NCBI RefSeq assembly: GCF_017355985.1 | Contig: NZ_JAFIQU010000018.1 | Location: 1-49,191 of the forward strand | DNA: 49,191 bases | Reading direction: 5' to 3' | Source: Arenibaculum pallidiluteum | GTDB lineage: Bacteria; Pseudomonadota; Alphaproteobacteria; Azospirillales; Azospirillaceae | In this document: positions 8,144 to 15,918 of the stretch, piece by piece | How the letters are laid out: the number at the start of each line of letters is the position of its first letter | Numbering within the stretch: the stretch's first letter is position 1 | Translations under genes and position numbers: made by a program | The notes under the pieces: model-generated | What the model saw: only the letters and a program-made list of their open reading frames with translations | What the model was told of the DNA's origin: nothing | The model's database searches: none

Positions 8144-9367
8144 ATGGCACTGGCAGGATTTTCCTGGTTTGGCACATCGCTCGCGGCCGCGTTGCTCATC
8201 GCAATGGCCGGCATGCCGCCGGCCGCCGCCCAACAGCAGGAAGAGGAGCCGTCCTGGGCAGTCGGCCGCCCCAAGAACGAGGAGGCGGCGCGCATGGCGC
8301 CGATCGCCCAGTCGCCGTTCCCCACTGCGGCCGACAAGCTTCCGGTCGCAAAACTGAAGGTGCCCGAGGGATTCAAGGTCGAAACATGGTCGAGCGGAAT
8401 TCTCGACGCACGCGGCCTGCGCCAGGGTGACGACGGTACCGTCTTCGTGAGTTCGCTTTTCCTCGCGGGCAAGATCTATGCAGTCAGGGACCGTGGGGGA
8501 AAGCGCGAGGTCAAGACCATCGCCGAGGGCCTGGAGGCGGCGAACGGGATCGAATACCACAAGGGAGCGCTCTACGTCGCGACCCCGAAGGAAATCCTTC
8601 GATACGATGCCATCGAAGCGAACCTCGACTCCCCGCCGAAGCCGGTGAAGGTCTTCGATGATCTTCCCGGAGACGCTCCGCACGGTTGGAAGTTCATCAA
8701 GATCGGGCCTGACGGCAAACTCTATGTCCCGGTCGGGGCGCCCTGCAACATCTGCCTGCCATCCGAGCGCCACGCTCTGATCATGCGCATCAACCCCGAC
8801 GGCAGCGGCAAGGAAGTGGTGGCGCGCGGCGTCCGCAACACAGTGGGCTTCGATTTCCATCCGCAGACGGGCGAGCTCTGGTTTACGGACAATCAGCGCG
8901 ACTGGCTTGCCGAGGACATGCCGCTGGACGAGCTGAATCGCGTCACGGAGCCCGGGAAGCAGCATTTCGGGTATCCGTTCTGCCACTCCGGCCTAATGAC
9001 CGATCCGGAGTTCGGCTGGGGGCGCTCGTGTGACGAGTTCACGCGCCCGGCAGCCCTTCTGGGCCCGCATGCGGCGCCATTGGGCATGCGCTTCTACACG
9101 GGCACCATGTTCCCGCAGCAGTATCGGAACGCGATCTTCATTGCGCGGCATGGCCCCTGGAACCGCACCAAGAAGGACGCGGACGTCGCGGTCGCATTTC
9201 TTGACGCCGACGGGCGAGTTCGCTCGGTCGAGCCGTTCCTTACCGGTTTTGTCGAGAACAACAATTATCTCGGACGGCCCGCCGACGTGATGGTCATGAA
9301 GGACGGGTCCATTCTGGTGTCGGATGACCACAACGGCGCGATCTACCGCATCTCCTTTGGTGGCTGA
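8144..9367 (+). CDS. PQQ-dependent sugar (L-sorbosone-type) dehydrogenase, periplasmic
   Basis: Exported beta-propeller protein of 407 residues. A Sec signal (MALAGFSWFG...MPPAAAQ) is followed by a six-bladed propeller of the glucose/sorbosone dehydrogenase type: LKVPEGFKVETWSSG at the start of the fold, HGWKFIKIGPDGKLYVPVGAPCNIC in the middle, GVRNTVGFDFHPQTGELWFTDNQRD, and the closing GSILVSDDHNGAIYRISFGG. The VRNTVGFDFHP and GxLYVPVG segments are typical of this family, whose characterised members use PQQ. GGAGG precedes the ATG. The next gene is a diheme cytochrome c that would accept its electrons. Substrate not predictable; some homologues lack proven activity. Confidence 0.85.
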   Translation: MALAGFSWFGTSLAAALLIAMAGMPPAAAQQQEEEPSWAVGRPKNEEAARMAPIAQSPFPTAADKLPVAKLKVPEGFKVETWSSGILDARGLRQGDDGTVFVSSLFLAGKIYAVRDRGGKREVKTIAEGLEAANGIEYHKGALYVATPKEILRYDAIEANLDSPPKPVKVFDDLPGDAPHGWKFIKIGPDGKLYVPVGAPCNICLPSERHALIMRINPDGSGKEVVARGVRNTVGFDFHPQTGELWFTDNQRDWLAEDMPLDELNRVTEPGKQHFGYPFCHSGLMTDPEFGWGRSCDEFTRPAALLGPHAAPLGMRFYTGTMFPQQYRNAIFIARHGPWNRTKKDADVAVAFLDADGRVRSVEPFLTGFVENNNYLGRPADVMVMKDGSILVSDDHNGAIYRISFGG

Positions 9368-9980
9368 AACCGGAAGCCGTCGACCCGGCGGCGCATTCCG
9401 CCGGGTCGTGCCCGCCTTTCTTCTGCAGGTCGCCAGCCTGCTCGCGGGATCCGGAGCAGGGCAGGCGCAGACCATCGAGGAGCGCCTGGGCACTTGTCTC
9501 GCCTGCCACGGCAGCGAGGGAACTTCCGAGCAACCCGGCGTTCCGTCGCTCGGCGGACAACCGACCCTGTATGTCGCGATGCAGCTCTATTTCTTCCGGG
9601 AGGGGCGGCGGCCCGCGACGGTAATGACCGAGACGACGCGAGGCCTCAGCGACGACGAGTTGCGGGAACTTTCGGAGCGCGTCTCCGGCCTTCCAGCGCC
9701 CCAGGCACCAGAGAAGGCCTCAGACCAGGAACGCTATGAGAGGGGGGCCGTGCTCGCACGGGAGCACCGCTGTCAGTCCTGCCATGGACGCGATCTTTCT
9801 GGACGGGACCAGGTCCCGCGGATCGCGCCACAGCGGGAGGACTATTCACTGCGCAGCCTGGCCGAATACAAGAGCGGCAGACGCATTGGCCATGGTGCGT
9901 CCATGCCCGAGGTGGTCGCTCCGCTGAGCGAGGCCGATCTCGCGGACCTCGCCCATTTCCTCGCTCACTTCCGCCCATAG
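9360..9980 (+). CDS. Diheme c-type cytochrome (cytochrome c4-like)
   Basis: Periplasmic electron carrier with two CxxCH haem sites: CLACH (C46, C49, H50 from this start) and CQSCH in the second half. Each half has the class I cytochrome pattern, including GGQPTLYVAMQLYFFREGRR and AEYKSGRR...HGASMPEVVAPLSEADLADLAHFLAHF, giving a c4-like tandem. A signal peptide (RRVVPAFLLQVASLLAGSGAGQAQ) is present. The GTG at 9360 overlaps the stop of the dehydrogenase and is preferred; an in-frame ATG at 9324 would add 12 residues. Tight coupling with the upstream PQQ-type enzyme suggests it passes electrons to the respiratory chain. Confidence 0.88.
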   Translation: MAETGSRRPGGAFRRVVPAFLLQVASLLAGSGAGQAQTIEERLGTCLACHGSEGTSEQPGVPSLGGQPTLYVAMQLYFFREGRRPATVMTETTRGLSDDELRELSERVSGLPAPQAPEKASDQERYERGAVLAREHRCQSCHGRDLSGRDQVPRIAPQREDYSLRSLAEYKSGRRIGHGASMPEVVAPLSEADLADLAHFLAHFRP

Positions 9981-10017
9981 CGCATATGCCCATGGCGCAT
10001 CTGCCCATGGCGCATCT
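9973..10017. repeat. Three tandem 15-bp repeats at the end of the cytochrome gene
   Basis: Units GCCCATAGCGCATAT, GCCCATGGCGCATCT and GCCCATGGCGCATCT lie head to tail; the last two are identical and the first differs at two positions. The first unit contains the TAG stop of the cytochrome gene. A 15-bp unit keeps reading frame, so readthrough would add a repeated pentapeptide. Confidence 0.75.
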
Positions 10018-10149
10018 GCGTGGAGGCGATGCATCTGACCGCGACAAGATCACCGTGGCGGCAGACGCGCACGGATGATGAAGCTGTCAACTCCGCAGCC
10101 CCATGGGTGGGTTCGCAGTTCGTACGTTGCGGACCCTTTGCCTGCCGCC

Positions 10150-11769
10150 TCAGAGCGCGGCGGCGATCGCGCGCAGGCGAACCTTGTCGATCTTGCCGGC
10201 GGCGGTGCGGGCGAGGTCCGCGAAGACCACCGTCTTCGGCGCCTTGAAATGGGCGAGGTGCTCGCGCGCGAAGGCGATGATCTCGGCCTCGGTCGCGCTG
10301 TGGCCGGGCCGCAACTTGACGAAGGCGCAGGGCGTCTCGCCCCATTTCTCGTCGGGGCGCGCGACCACCGCCGCGTCCTCGACGGCGGGATGGCGGTGCA
10401 GCACCGCCTCGACCTCGATGGTGCTGATGTTCTCGCCGCCCGAGATGATGATGTCCTTGGAGCGGTCCTTTAGCTCGATGTAGCCGTCGGGGTGCCGGAC
10501 GCCGAGATCTCCGGTGTGGAACCAGCCGCCGGCGAAGGCGGCCTGCGTTGCGGCGGGATTCTTGAAGTATCCCTTCATTACGATGTTTCCGCGCATCAGC
10601 ACCTCGCCCATGGTCGCGCCGTCGGCCGGCACGGGCTCCAGCGTCGCGGGATCGCCGATGCGCAGGCCCTCGAGCACCGCATAGCGCACGCCCTGGCGCG
10701 CCTTGCGCCGCGCCCGCTCTTCGGGCGGCAGTGCGTCCCACTCCTCGTGCCAGGCGCAGGTCACCGCCGGGCCGTAGACCTCGGTCAGCCCGTAGACATG
10801 GGTGATGCGGAAACCCTCGCGCTCCATGCGCTCGATCACCGCGGCTGGCGGCGGCGAGGCGGCCGTCATCACCTCGACCGTGTGCGCGAAGGGCCGCTGG
10901 TCGGCCTCGGCCGCGTGGATCAGCAGACCCAGCACCACCGGAGCGCCGCAGAGATGGGTCACGCCGTGCCCGGCGATGGCCTCGAAGATGGCGGCGGCCT
11001 CGACCCGGCGCAGGCAGACCTGGGTCCCCGCGAGCGCCGCTATGGTCCAGGGGAAGCACCAGCCGTTGCAGTGGAAGAGCGGAAGGGTCCACAGGTAGAC
11101 GGGATGGCCCGACAGGCCCCAGGTCAGCACGTTGCCCACGGCGTTCAGATAGGCACCCCGGTGATGGATCACGACGCCCTTCGGATCACCCGTGGTGCCC
11201 GAGGTGTAGTTCAGCGCGATGGCATCCCATTCGTCCGCGGGCGGCGCGCCGCCGAATTGGGGATCGCCGCCGGCAAGGAAGGATTCGTAGTCCGTGCTCC
11301 CGATCGGGGCGTTGGGCGGCGCTGCGGGATCGTCGATGTCGATCACCAGCGGGCGGCGGTCCGTGCGGGCGAGAGCCGCCGCGGCGAGCGGCGCCAGCTC
11401 GCGGTCGACCAGCAGGACCTTGGCCTCGCCATGCTCCAGGATGAAGGTGATGGTGGCCGCATCCAGCCGGGTGTTGATGGCGTTCAGCACGCCTCCGGTC
11501 AGCGGCACGGCGTAGTGCGCCTCGATCATGGCGGGGGTGTTGGGGGCCAGCATCGAGACCGTGTCGCCGTGTCCGATCCCGGCTCGCGCCAGCGCCGAGG
11601 CGAGGCGCCGGCTGCGCTCCCAGGTCTCCCGCCAGGTGCGGCGCAGCGCACCGTGGATCACGGCGATGCGCTCGGGATACACCGCCGCCGCGCGCTCGAC
11701 GAAATTCAGCGGCGTCAGCGGCGCGAAATTGGCGGGATTGCGGTCGAGATCGCGGTCATAGGCGGTCAT
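10150..11769 (-). CDS. Acyl-CoA synthetase (AMP-dependent ligase, DmdB-like)
   Basis: ANL-superfamily enzyme of 539 residues that would activate a carboxylic acid through an acyl-adenylate to its CoA thioester. The P-loop-like motif YTSGTTGDPKGV is at 188-199; TLPLFHCNGWCFPW and THVYGLTEVYGP follow; GWFHTGDLGVRHPDGYIELKDRSKDIIISGGENIS is the A7/A8 region; catalytic K526 lies in GKIDK. Length and the HCNGW motif resemble the medium-chain/methylmercaptopropionate (DmdB) subgroup, so short or medium acyl substrates are likely, without firmer assignment. The start MTAYDRDLDRNPANF is typical. No acyl-CoA dehydrogenase or thiolase is adjacent, so the pathway is unclear. Confidence 0.92.
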   Translation of the reverse strand: MTAYDRDLDRNPANFAPLTPLNFVERAAAVYPERIAVIHGALRRTWRETWERSRRLASALARAGIGHGDTVSMLAPNTPAMIEAHYAVPLTGGVLNAINTRLDAATITFILEHGEAKVLLVDRELAPLAAAALARTDRRPLVIDIDDPAAPPNAPIGSTDYESFLAGGDPQFGGAPPADEWDAIALNYTSGTTGDPKGVVIHHRGAYLNAVGNVLTWGLSGHPVYLWTLPLFHCNGWCFPWTIAALAGTQVCLRRVEAAAIFEAIAGHGVTHLCGAPVVLGLLIHAAEADQRPFAHTVEVMTAASPPPAAVIERMEREGFRITHVYGLTEVYGPAVTCAWHEEWDALPPEERARRKARQGVRYAVLEGLRIGDPATLEPVPADGATMGEVLMRGNIVMKGYFKNPAATQAAFAGGWFHTGDLGVRHPDGYIELKDRSKDIIISGGENISTIEVEAVLHRHPAVEDAAVVARPDEKWGETPCAFVKLRPGHSATEAEIIAFAREHLAHFKAPKTVVFADLARTAAGKIDKVRLRAIAAAL

Positions 11770-11859
11770 CGGGAGCCTCGGGGTTGCAAGCGCGGACGGC
11801 GGGCGGCTGGGAGGACGGCGGATGGAGGGTTTCGGATGCCGGACGGGCGCGGCGCGACC

Positions 11860-12939
11860 TCAGCCCAGCGTGAAGGCCTCGTGCACCGCGCTCTGGACGC
11901 CGCCGCCCATCACGGGCCCCCCGCCGGCCACATGGATGAAGTCGCCCAGGACGACGGCGCCTAGCCCGTGCCGCGGCGTCGGCATCGGCGCGAAGTGCTG
12001 CCAGGAATCGGTCCTGGGGTCATAGGCCTCGTTCTGGCCGAAGACGCGGTTCGACCCCTCGCCCCCCATGCAGAAGATACGCCCGCGGTACAGCACCGCT
12101 CCATGGCCGCTGCGGGCCGTGGGGAACGGCGCGCGCATCTCCCACCGGTCGGCGGCGGGATCGTAGGCATGGTGCAGGTTCGAGTTCGTGTGAAAGCTGT
12201 CGACGCGGCCGCCGATCACGTGGATCCGTCCGTCCAGCGCCACGATCCCGGTGTGGTCGCGCCCGGTCGGAAGCGGCGCGCGGGTCTCCCACCTGTCGGC
12301 GGCGGGATCGTAGGCCAGGTGCCAGTCGACGGAGCGGCGCGCCTCGAAGCCGGTGCCGATGCCGCCGCCGACCGCATGCAGCCGGCCGCCCTCGGCCACG
12401 CAGGCGATGGCGCCGGTGGGGCGGGGCAGGGGAGCGATGCTCCGCCATGCCTGCGTCCCGCGTTCCAGCGCGAAGCAGCGGTCGTGCGGCGTGTTGTTCT
12501 GGGCGGTGAAGCCGCCAATCGCGAAGAGCGTGCCGCCCAGGACGGCGACTCCCACGTGGTTGGCGCCCAGCGGCAGGGGCGGCGCGGCCAGCCAGGTATC
12601 GGAGGCGGGGTCGTAGACATGGTGGTAGGGCCGGTCGACCCGCTGCTCGGCATAGCCGCCGAGGAGATGGAAGCGGCCGTCCCGCTCCGCCGCCCACGCC
12701 ATCTCGCTGCGCGGTAGGGGCAGCGGCGCGCGCTCGATCCAGCGGCCGGGCTGCTCGGCGGCCGGCGCAGGGCTGTCGAAGACCCGTTGGCGGGCCGCCG
12801 CCTCGGGGAGGCCGGTCCGCCCGGGCTCGCGCAGGCTCTCGTAGAGGCCGCCGTGATGGGCCGGCCCCTGGGCCGCTGCTGGAAGGGTGATTAGGGCGAT
12901 GCCGCTCGCCATGAATCCGCGCCGGCCGCAGGTGCCCAT
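11860..12939 (-). CDS. Tat-exported kelch-repeat beta-propeller protein
   Basis: A 359-residue secreted protein. The start MGTCGRRGFMASGIALITLPAAAQG has a twin-arginine motif and GGGAGA upstream; the longer frame start is rejected. The rest is about six kelch repeats, each ending in a HLLGGY/AIGGF/AVGGG/VIGGR/CMGGE/VAGGG double-glycine strand followed by a YDPxxDxW loop (W at roughly 50-residue intervals). Such propellers bind glycans or proteins, and some are sialic-acid mutarotases or galactose oxidase relatives; no catalytic residues can be assigned. Tat export suggests it folds in the cytoplasm or binds a cofactor. Divergent from the LysE-type exporter. Confidence 0.85.
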   Translation of the reverse strand: MGTCGRRGFMASGIALITLPAAAQGPAHHGGLYESLREPGRTGLPEAAARQRVFDSPAPAAEQPGRWIERAPLPLPRSEMAWAAERDGRFHLLGGYAEQRVDRPYHHVYDPASDTWLAAPPLPLGANHVGVAVLGGTLFAIGGFTAQNNTPHDRCFALERGTQAWRSIAPLPRPTGAIACVAEGGRLHAVGGGIGTGFEARRSVDWHLAYDPAADRWETRAPLPTGRDHTGIVALDGRIHVIGGRVDSFHTNSNLHHAYDPAADRWEMRAPFPTARSGHGAVLYRGRIFCMGGEGSNRVFGQNEAYDPRTDSWQHFAPMPTPRHGLGAVVLGDFIHVAGGGPVMGGGVQSAVHEAFTLG

Positions 12940-13086
12940 CGCAAAGGTCTCCCTGGCTGAATGTCGGGGGTGCCGACAAGCCATAGCACCGATCCCCGGC
13001 GACCGCATCACCGGCAGCCATCCGCCATTGCGTCAGGGGGCGGGATGGGCATACTCCGCGCCACCTCAAAGCGAGTGCAGGGGACC

Positions 13087-13734
13087 GTGCCTTTTCTGTT
13101 CGACGAGTTTGGCGTGCTGGTGCGCGGGATCATCATGGGCTTCGTGATCGCGGCGCCGGTGGGACCCATCGCCCTGCTCTGCGTGCGACGTACCCTCGAG
13201 CACGGCGTGCGGTTCGGCGTCGCCACCGGCCTCGGGGCCGCGCTGGCGGACACGGTCTACGGCGCGGTGGCCGCCTTCGGCGTGCAGGTCCTGATCGACC
13301 TGCTGACCGGGCACCAGACGGCCTTCCGGATGATCGGCGGTGCGTTCATGGTGGCTGTCGCCGTCCACGGCTTCCGCGCCCGATCGCTCCCCGAGGGCGG
13401 CGAGGTCCCGGATCCGCCCGGCCTGGCCGCGAATTTCGCGACCGGGCTCGTGCTGACGCTCTTCAACCCGCTGACGGTGTTCGGCTTCCTCGCGATCTTC
13501 GCGGGGTTCGGGCTCGGCGGCGGTCTCGGCAACGCGGATGCGGCGACGGTCGTGGTCGGCGTGTTCCTGGGCGCCTCGCTCTGGTGGCTGATCCTGAACG
13601 CAGGCGTGGCGGCGATCGGACACCGGATCAACGATGCCTGGTTCCGTGCGATCAATCGCACCGCGGCCGGGCTGCTCCTGGCCTTCGGAGCCTATGCGGT
13701 GGTCAGCGCGATCGGAGAGCTGGCCTGGGCCTAG
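13087..13734 (+). CDS. LysE family translocator
   Basis: Inner-membrane exporter of 215 residues with six predicted hydrophobic segments. The N-terminal GIIMGFVIAAPVGPIALLCVRRTLEHG matches the LysE-type APVGP signature, and FATGLVLTLFNPLTVFGFLAIFAG carries the second conserved NP motif. The GTG at 13087 (VPFLFDEFGVL) places the first helix at the family position and has AGGGGACC just upstream; earlier in-frame ATGs at 12961 and 13045 would add an arginine-rich tail without family similarity. Substrate unknown, presumably an amino acid. Followed 60 bases later by a second LysE/RhtB gene. Confidence 0.85.
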   Translation: MPFLFDEFGVLVRGIIMGFVIAAPVGPIALLCVRRTLEHGVRFGVATGLGAALADTVYGAVAAFGVQVLIDLLTGHQTAFRMIGGAFMVAVAVHGFRARSLPEGGEVPDPPGLAANFATGLVLTLFNPLTVFGFLAIFAGFGLGGGLGNADAATVVVGVFLGASLWWLILNAGVAAIGHRINDAWFRAINRTAAGLLLAFGAYAVVSAIGELAWA

Positions 13735-13794
13735 GATCCCGCGCCGGAGCGCGCTAGCCTGGGGAGATCCGACCAGCGGGACCCCGACACCTCC

Positions 13795-14445
13795 ATGACG
13801 ATGCTGCTTCAGCCGCCCGTGCCCTGGGACGACCTCCTGATGGTCTACGGGGCCTATCTGATCGCGACCGCGAGCCCGGGGCCCAGCAACATGGCGATCA
13901 TGGGCGTCGCGATGAATGCGGGGCGCCGGCAAGCCCTGACCCTCGCCGCCGGGGTCATGACGGGATCCATGTTCTGGGCGACACTCGCGGGAACCGGCGT
14001 CTCGGTGGTCCTCGCCTCCTATGCCCAGGTTCTGACGGCCATCAAGCTGCTGGGCGGCCTTTACCTGCTGTATCTCGCCTGGCGGTCGGCACGCTCGGCC
14101 ATGGCGGGAGGAGCGCCGCGGCCGCAGGGCGGCGGGACGCAGCGCGACGGGCTCCCTGCGATTTACCTGCAGGGACTGCTGCTGCACCTCACCAACCCCA
14201 AGGCGATCCTGGCCTGGCTCGCGATCATGTCGCTGGGCCTCGGGGACTCCGGTCATGCGTCCGCGGTTCCCGCCATCATCGGCGGTTGCGCGGGGCTGGG
14301 CGTGATGGTCTTCGGAGGCTACGCGCTGGTGTTCTCGACCGGGCCGATGGTGCGGCTCTACGCCCGCGCGCGGCGTTGGCTGGAAGCGGTGCTGGCGCTC
14401 TTCTTCGGCTTCGCGGGGCTGCGGCTCCTGCTGTCCCGGAGCTGA
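13795..14445 (+). CDS. LysE/RhtB family exporter
   Basis: A 216-residue membrane exporter of the RhtB branch. ATASPGPSNMAIMGVAMNAGRRQAL (about 24-48) is the family signature; GGLYLLYLAWRSARSA and LLLHLTNPKAILAWLAIMSLG are the next conserved helices. A hydrophilic GGAPRPQGGGTQRDG loop separates helices 3 and 4 as usual. It probably exports homoserine/threonine-like amino acids or other small metabolites, but substrate cannot be assigned. Likely cotranscribed with the upstream LysE gene. Two consecutive hairpins follow the stop. Confidence 0.88.
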   Translation: MTMLLQPPVPWDDLLMVYGAYLIATASPGPSNMAIMGVAMNAGRRQALTLAAGVMTGSMFWATLAGTGVSVVLASYAQVLTAIKLLGGLYLLYLAWRSARSAMAGGAPRPQGGGTQRDGLPAIYLQGLLLHLTNPKAILAWLAIMSLGLGDSGHASAVPAIIGGCAGLGVMVFGGYALVFSTGPMVRLYARARRWLEAVLALFFGFAGLRLLLSRS

Positions 14446-14471
14446 CCCCGGTCAGCGGCCCCGGAAACGCG

Positions 14472-14502
14472 TCCGGCCGGGCGCTGCCTGCGCCCGGCCG
14501 GA
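14472..14502. terminator. Strong hairpin between convergent exporter and ahpD genes
   Basis: Perfect 13-bp inverted repeat: arms 14472-14484 and 14490-14502, loop TGCCT. Position after a + strand stop suggests intrinsic termination, though no T tract follows. Confidence 0.6.
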
Positions 14503-14517
14503 TCGTGGCATCCCATT

Positions 14518-14542
14518 CGGCCGGGCCCGTTCGGCCCGGCCG
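14518..14542. terminator. Second hairpin, immediately downstream of ahpD
   Basis: A 10-bp perfect stem has arms 14518-14527 and 14533-14542 and a five-base loop. Seven bases separate it from the ahpD stop, so it probably terminates the minus-strand ahpC-ahpD transcript. Confidence 0.55.
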
Positions 14543-14548
14543 TTCTGG

Positions 14549-15094
14549 TCAGGCGAGGGCGGCTTCCGCCAGGGCAGCCTCGCCCTCGATCGCCGCGGCG
14601 ACGGCATGGATCACGGCGGCGATCCGGATCGTGTCCTGGACGCCTTCCTTCGTGATGCCCTTGCCGAGCACCTCGTGCTCGTGGGACTCGATGCACATCC
14701 CGCAGCCGTTCACAGCCGAGACGGCGAGCGACCACAGCTCGAAGTCCACCTTGTCGACGCCGGGGTTGCCGATGACCTGCATGCGCAGGCGTGCCGGCAG
14801 CGTCTTGAAGTCGGGCGAGCCCGAGAGATGGACGAAGCGGTAGTAGATGTTGTTCATGCCCATGATCGCAGCCGAGGCCTTGGCGGCGGTCATGGCGGCG
14901 TCGGACAGGTGCTGGCGGGCCTCGCCGACGATCGCGCGGATGACCTCGGCGTTGCGCGAGGCGAGGGCGGAGGCGACCGCGGCGCCCCACACCTGCTGCG
15001 GCGTCAGGCTGGTCGAGGTCAGCACGTTCGAGAGGTTGAGCTTCAGGTCCTTGGCGTAATCCGGCAGCTTGGCCTTCAGCGCGTCGATCGACAT
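14549..15094 (-). CDS. ahpD: Alkylhydroperoxidase AhpD
   Basis: A 181-residue cytosolic disulfide reductase/peroxidase that recycles AhpC. The catalytic CGMC motif is C131 and C134, with H138 four residues on and E119 in DFELW. This spacing matches mycobacterial AhpD (E118, C130, C133, H137) offset by one. Full family length. It lies downstream of ahpC on the same strand, separated by 87 bases that hold a strong hairpin, so it is likely made in lower amount than AhpC. In mycobacteria AhpD is in turn reduced by a dihydrolipoamide-linked system; no such gene is in the window. Confidence 0.95.
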   Translation of the reverse strand: MSIDALKAKLPDYAKDLKLNLSNVLTSTSLTPQQVWGAAVASALASRNAEVIRAIVGEARQHLSDAAMTAAKASAAIMGMNNIYYRFVHLSGSPDFKTLPARLRMQVIGNPGVDKVDFELWSLAVSAVNGCGMCIESHEHEVLGKGITKEGVQDTIRIAAVIHAVAAAIEGEAALAEAALA

Positions 15095-15130
15095 CGGGCG
15101 GCTTCTTTCTGTCCTCGGGAAGTCAACGGG

Positions 15131-15160
15131 AAGGCGCCCGGGCCGATCCCCGGGCGCCTT
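15131..15160 (-). terminator. Hairpin between ahpC and ahpD (partial terminator or processing site)
   Basis: A perfect 12-bp stem has arms 15131-15142 and 15149-15160 and a six-base loop. It stands between two genes whose products work together, so partial termination or mRNA protection giving excess AhpC over AhpD is the likely function. Confidence 0.6.
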
Positions 15161-15181
15161 CGCATCGGATGCTGGAGGCCG

Positions 15182-15721
15182 TCAGGCGACCTTCAGCGTG
15201 TCCTGGCCGTTCTGCCAGTTGCAGGGGCACAGCTCGTCGGTCTGCAGGGCGTCGACGGTGCGCAGGATCTCCTGCGGGTTGCGGCCGACCGACAGGTCAT
15301 AGACCGAGGCATGGCGGATGATGCCCTCGGGATCGACCACGAAGGTGGCGCGCAGGCACACGCCCTCTTCCTTGTGCAGGATGCCGAGCGCGGAGGAGAG
15401 CTCGCGCTTGACGTCGGCCAGCATCGGGAAGGGCAGGTCCTTCAGGTCCTCGTGGTGCACGCGCCAGGCGTGGTGCACGAACTCGCTGTCGGTGGACAGG
15501 CCGAGGATCTGCGCGTCGCGGTCCTTGAACTCCTCGTTCAGCTTGCCGAACGCGACGATCTCGGTCGGGCAGACGAAGGTGAAGTCCTTCGGCCAAGCGA
15601 ACAGCACCAGCCACTTGCCCTTGTAGCTCTGGTCGGTAATGTCCGTGAAGGCCTGCTTCATGTCGGTGGACACGACGGCCTTGAGGTTGAAGGCCGGAAG
15701 CTTGTCGCCAACGGTCAGCAT
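15182..15721 (-). CDS. ahpC: Peroxiredoxin AhpC
   Basis: Two-Cys peroxiredoxin of 179 residues reducing hydroperoxides and possibly peroxynitrite. Peroxidatic C51 is in DFTFVCPTE; resolving cysteines C165 and C167 are in ELCPCNW, an arrangement seen in AhpD-dependent AhpCs. Start MLTVGDKLPAFNL follows AGGGAG; a longer reading is rejected because family members begin here. Upstream lies a palindrome that could bind a redox regulator. No ahpF is nearby, which fits reduction by AhpD instead. Confidence 0.96.
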   Translation of the reverse strand: MLTVGDKLPAFNLKAVVSTDMKQAFTDITDQSYKGKWLVLFAWPKDFTFVCPTEIVAFGKLNEEFKDRDAQILGLSTDSEFVHHAWRVHHEDLKDLPFPMLADVKRELSSALGILHKEEGVCLRATFVVDPEGIIRHASVYDLSVGRNPQEILRTVDALQTDELCPCNWQNGQDTLKVA

Positions 15722-15755
15722 GGGGAACTCCCTCTCGATATGCCCGGCGGGGCGT

Positions 15756-15774
15756 GTTTGGAATAGTTCCAAAC
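15756..15774. promoter_or_regulatory. Palindromic operator candidate upstream of ahpC
   Basis: GTTTGGAATAGTTCCAAAC has perfect 8-bp arms around a TAG spacer, 35 bases before the ahpC start codon. It stands out as AT-richer than its surroundings. Site for a dimeric regulator, plausibly peroxide-responsive; the regulator is not in the window. Confidence 0.6.
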
Positions 15775-15918
15775 TTAGCGAGAGGGCGCCGCCGAAAGCA
15801 ACCGCGAAGTTTGCAGCGCGGCAAAGCGACGCGTCGGGCATGGAATGGGGCACGTGACGCCGATCGCGGTGCTCGATTGTTCCCTCATCCTGACCGAAGG
15901 AGCCGGCAGGGATCACAC

